The translations under genes and the position numbers were made by a program. Of a stretch of 21,608 bases of DNA, positions 20,975 through 21,608 are shown piece after piece. Where the stretch lies: positions 1 to 21,608 of the forward strand of contig JAKIVW010000017.1 in the NCBI GenBank assembly GCA_022750355.1. Reading direction: 5' to 3'. The notes under the pieces were generated by a model. The model had not been told where the DNA came from and did not search any database. It was given only the letters and a program-made list of their open reading frames with translations. Position 1 is the stretch's first letter; the number at the start of each line of letters is the position of its first letter. The DNA comes from Thermoplasmata archaeon (GTDB lineage: Archaea; Thermoplasmatota; Thermoplasmata; Lutacidiplasmatales; UBA184).

Positions 20975-21608
20975 GGACGGATCCGCTCGAGCGAGAGGAA
21001 GCGCACGCGGTCCCCGGCCCCGACCCCGGCCATCAGGAACTCCTTTCGCACCCCTTGGGCCACGCGGACCCCACCGGCGACGGTCGGCCACCGTGCGCGG
21101 TGCGACTCCGGGACCGCCTGGATCAGGTACTTCGCGTGCGCGTGTTCGGGGTTCCGGGGGTACGCGCGGAAGTGGGCGCCATACTTGAATCCGGTCTTGA
21201 CGACGAGCTGCCGGGCCCGGAGGTCTCGATAGGCAGCGAGGCGTTCGGAGAAACCGGGGTCGAGTCGACGGGCGCGCACGAGCAGGCGCTCGAGCGGGAC
21301 GGCCCGACCGGACTTCGCATCCTTGAGCGTCAGCTGGTCCGTGGAGGCGAGATATGCGCTCTCCAGGAGACTCAGCTCCAGGCGGTCCCCGACCCGACTT
21401 CCGTACGCCAGAACGCGGCCCAGGGCGTCCGCCGCGGCGGTCTCGTGGACGGTGACGCGATCCCCGGACAGCCAGCCTTCGGCGGGAGTCGCGAGCGGTT
21501 GGGCGGGCAGCGCTCCGTTCGGGGACGGCCGCCGGACGCGGTAGTACGTGAGGTCGGACTCCTCGTCCACGACCGCCAACAGCAGCACCTTCTTGGCGGA
21601 CTGGGCTC
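20971..21608 (-). CDS. endA: tRNA-splicing endonuclease, C-terminal part (5' end outside window)
   Basis: The gene is open to the window edge, with about 212 codons visible. The first in-frame start-like codon in the window is a GTG at 21588, but the reading continues upstream (AQSAKK before VLLLAVVDEESDLTYYRV). This suggests the longer archaeal form with a duplicated inactive N-terminal repeat. It cuts introns from precursor tRNA at the bulge-helix-bulge. Counting from that GTG, the catalytic triad is Tyr136 (KTGFKYGAHFRAY), His151 (HAHAKYLIQAV) and Lys182 (RVAQGVRKEFL). AYRDLRARQLVVKTGFKYG is the family hallmark. Its TAG shares a CTAG (20971-20974) with the stop of the convergent HTH-ferritin gene. 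Confidence 0.92.
   Translation of the reverse strand, partial: AQSAKKVLLLAVVDEESDLTYYRVRRPSPNGALPAQPLATPAEGWLSGDRVTVHETAAADALGRVLAYGSRVGDRLELSLLESAYLASTDQLTLKDAKSGRAVPLERLLVRARRLDPGFSERLAAYRDLRARQLVVKTGFKYGAHFRAYPRNPEHAHAKYLIQAVPESHRARWPTVAGGVRVAQGVRKEFLMAGVGAGDRVRFLSLERIRP

Noticed and set aside
1..21608. tRNA, rRNA, CRISPR arrays, transposons
   Set aside because: I looked for tRNA-like arms, spaced direct repeats and transposase motifs while reading and found none. Nearly all of the window is accounted for by ordinary genes.

Overview
The window is a GC-rich archaeal chromosome segment. Archaea-specific genes identify the domain: aspartate-semialdehyde-based entry into aromatic synthesis (ADH synthase plus type II 3-dehydroquinate synthase), a GHMP-type shikimate kinase, a tRNA-splicing endonuclease, and TATA-like boxes placed about 26 bases before start codons. 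A Thermoplasmatota-like lineage is my best guess. That is inference from gene content and not a measured placement.

Left flank (1-4011): the 3' end of a GNAT acetyltransferase (+) converges on a small single-OB-fold ssDNA-binding protein (-). Next come a family III CoA-transferase and an acyl-CoA dehydrogenase forming a two-gene operon on the minus strand. A haem-oxygenase-like diiron protein (TenA/PqqC/CADD type) is divergent from that operon.

Centre (4005-19258): one very tight superoperon of 15 genes on the plus strand. It runs aroA' (ADH synthase), aroB' (DHQ synthase II), aroDE fusion, archaeal aroK, aroA, aroC, asd, lysC, trpE, trpG, trpD, trpC, trpF, trpB, trpA. The aro and trp genes lie in the order of the reactions they catalyse. 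asd and lysC sit at the chorismate branch point and supply the aspartate semialdehyde that the first enzyme consumes. Eleven consecutive junctions are 4-base ATGA/GTGA overlaps. The operon therefore takes aspartate plus a deoxyketohexose phosphate to chorismate and then to tryptophan. The DKFP-forming aldolase and the Phe/Tyr branch are not in the window.

The most interesting signal lies in the 192 bases before aroA'. A TATA-like box over the preceding stop codon points to a start site at a 22-codon ORF (4034-4102) ending Ser-Trp-Leu-Trp-stop. It is followed by G/C-rich segments that can fold in mutually exclusive ways, one of which pairs with the strong aroA' Shine-Dalgarno. This looks like a tryptophan leader-peptide attenuator acting on translation in an archaeon. 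It is a hypothesis from sequence only.

Right flank (19259-21608): a ZIP-family metal transporter (-) in which the usual HNxPEG motifs read QNxTEG is divergent from a gene fusing an archaeal HTH domain to a ferritin-like four-helix domain, a candidate metal or redox sensor-regulator. The window ends in the C-terminal part of a tRNA-splicing endonuclease (-), whose stop codon shares a CTAG with the regulator's. I saw no tRNA, rRNA, CRISPR array or insertion sequence.
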